Source: Natronolimnobius sp. AArcel1
GTDB lineage: Archaea > Halobacteriota > Halobacteria > Halobacteriales > Natrialbaceae
Length of the DNA: 64,000 nt
Assembly (NCBI RefSeq): GCF_011043775.1
Contig: NZ_JAAKXY010000004.1
Span: 248,001 to 312,000 of the forward strand
Reading direction: 5' to 3'
In this document: one piece after another, positions 63,196 through 64,000 of the stretch
How positions within the stretch are numbered: position 1 is the first letter of the stretch
Layout: each line of letters begins with the position of its first letter
Program-made: the position numbers and the translations under genes
The notes under the pieces: generated by a model
Told to the model about the DNA's origin: nothing
Database searches by the model: none
What the model saw: the letters and a program-made list of their open reading frames with translations, nothing else

Positions 63196-64000
63196 TCAGT
63201 GGCCCTGATCGTGCGGGTTCAGCGCCGTCCCGTAGTTCTCAGCGTGGTCCGTGTAGTCGATGAACCGAGGTGCGTCAGGATCGAACGGCCGCTCGAGGCT
63301 CTCGAAGGCCTTCTTCTTGTCCCAGCCTTGGAGTTTGCCGACTGCCGATTTGTCTTCGAGGTCGTGGTACTCGAGGTTCGGCTCGGTGAGGTCCCATGCC
63401 TTGACACCCTGTTCGGTTCGGAGGATGACACTCGAGTACTCATCGGAGGAGCCGACGGAGCCGACTGTCACGTCGGCACAGAAGCCGGTGAAGTCAGCAC
63501 ACTCGTCACAGCCTTTGAGCGCGGCGTCGTGGAAGTTCTTGATGTCCTCCTCTAAGATCATCTCGCCGTCGTGGCCGTAGATCATCATCTTGCCGTGAAG
63601 GACGTCCATCTTCCCGATGTCTTCGGGGTCGATACCGCGCTGTTCTTGAACCATCTCACCCATGAGGCTGTGATAGTTGAAGTTCTTCGTACACATCAGG
63701 GCGATCGTGTAGTCGATGGCGCGGACGCCTTCGTTCTGCTTCTGGTAGTCCCACTCGAAGTCCTGCAGCGCGCGGATGCCTTCGATCTCACACGGCGTGC
63801 CGACGAGTGCGAGCGAGAGGTCGTCCCAGTCCTTGTCCGGGAGTTTGTCCTCCCACTGCTCTAAGTTGAGGTGGCCGAGTGCCATCGTCTGGTTGTAGAC
63901 GGTGCCGGCGTTTGCGATGAGTTCCTCTTTCGTCGTTGCGAGGAAGCTCTCTGCTTTCCAGGCGTCCTCGTCGCTTTCGGTTGCGATGAGTGCGCCGTCG
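63196..64000 (-). CDS. FrhB-family coenzyme F420 hydrogenase/dehydrogenase beta subunit, 5' end outside the window
   Basis: The C-terminal 268 residues are seen; the frame remains open to the right edge. Segments LALVGTPCEIEGIRALQDFE, YTIALMCTKNFNYHSLMGEM, KGCDECADFTGFCADVTVGS (Cys pair and Cys for iron-sulfur ligation) and SSDEYSSVILRTEQGVKAWD are FrhB-like. Members move electrons between F420H2 or FAD and ferredoxin-type partners. Start and N-terminal ferredoxin module, if any, are not visible. Confidence 0.85.
   Translation of the reverse strand, partial: DGALIATESDEDAWKAESFLATTKEELIANAGTVYNQTMALGHLNLEQWEDKLPDKDWDDLSLALVGTPCEIEGIRALQDFEWDYQKQNEGVRAIDYTIALMCTKNFNYHSLMGEMVQEQRGIDPEDIGKMDVLHGKMMIYGHDGEMILEEDIKNFHDAALKGCDECADFTGFCADVTVGSVGSSDEYSSVILRTEQGVKAWDLTEPNLEYHDLEDKSAVGKLQGWDKKKAFESLERPFDPDAPRFIDYTDHAENYGTALNPHDQGH

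Noticed and set aside
1-64000. tRNA, rRNA or RNase P genes
   Set aside because: Reading both strands for conserved tRNA arms and rRNA motifs gave nothing convincing; a covariance search would be needed to exclude them fully.

Overview
The window is high-GC chromosomal DNA from a halophilic archaeon (class Halobacteria), probably a Natrialbales-type genome. Pointers are the very acidic proteome, leaderless genes with TATA boxes 25-30 nt upstream of the ATG, twin-arginine signal peptides, archaeosine tRNA-modification genes, an archaeal PAN ATPase, class I lysyl-tRNA synthetase, MptA, and haloarchaea-restricted protein families. No rRNA, tRNA or CRISPR array was seen.

Layout. 1-5.3 kb is an accessory zone: two broken IS6-type transposases, a fragment of a third transposase, a palindromic MITE-like block, a secreted Cys-rich halocin-C8-like precursor candidate, and an intact IS200/IS605 element (tnpA-tnpB) whose right end abuts the stop codon of arcS. 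5.3-9.5 kb is an archaeosine locus (arcS, TRAM protein, HalOD1 protein, tgtA). 9.8-16.1 kb encodes hyper-acidic exported proteins: two paralogues that alternate five-residue-period islands with DxDxNG-type repeats, and a DUF4397 protein; a Nudix hydrolase and a PadR-like regulator lie between them. 16.5-24 kb is rich in proteolysis genes (PAN, CPBP protease, PepF, M28 peptidase) plus an RNA polymerase epsilon-like protein.

24.1-30.8 kb is the most unusual part. Eleven copies of a roughly 40-58-bp repeat fill every intergenic gap around a small membrane protein, an RlaP-type nucleotidyltransferase and an ABC exporter pair. The copies fall into two subtypes that largely alternate at 115-155-bp spacing. 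Each carries a TATA-like ACTTAAAG/CTTTAAGT, and the flank on one side is also partly conserved, so they may be tandem small-RNA genes or promoter modules. One ABC gene carries an in-frame palindromic insertion inside its nucleotide-binding domain.

30.8-64 kb is mostly housekeeping: mptA, a TrmB-type regulator, a DUF255 protein, a BtuF-like/JAMM pair, a sulfatase, hisS, a PP-loop/PDCD5/S19e cluster, thiL, two site-2 proteases, a MobB-MoaE fusion, a pyrH-lysS operon, PitA (chlorite-dismutase-like plus ABM), small regulators, a YgfZ-like protein, and a gamma-glutamylcysteine-ligase-like gene upstream of a three-gene redox/glyoxalase/esterase operon. An FrhB-family gene runs off the right edge.

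All functions are inferred by reading motifs; no database search was run. Starts were moved from the longest ORF to the ATG or GTG best supported by promoter spacing and family length.
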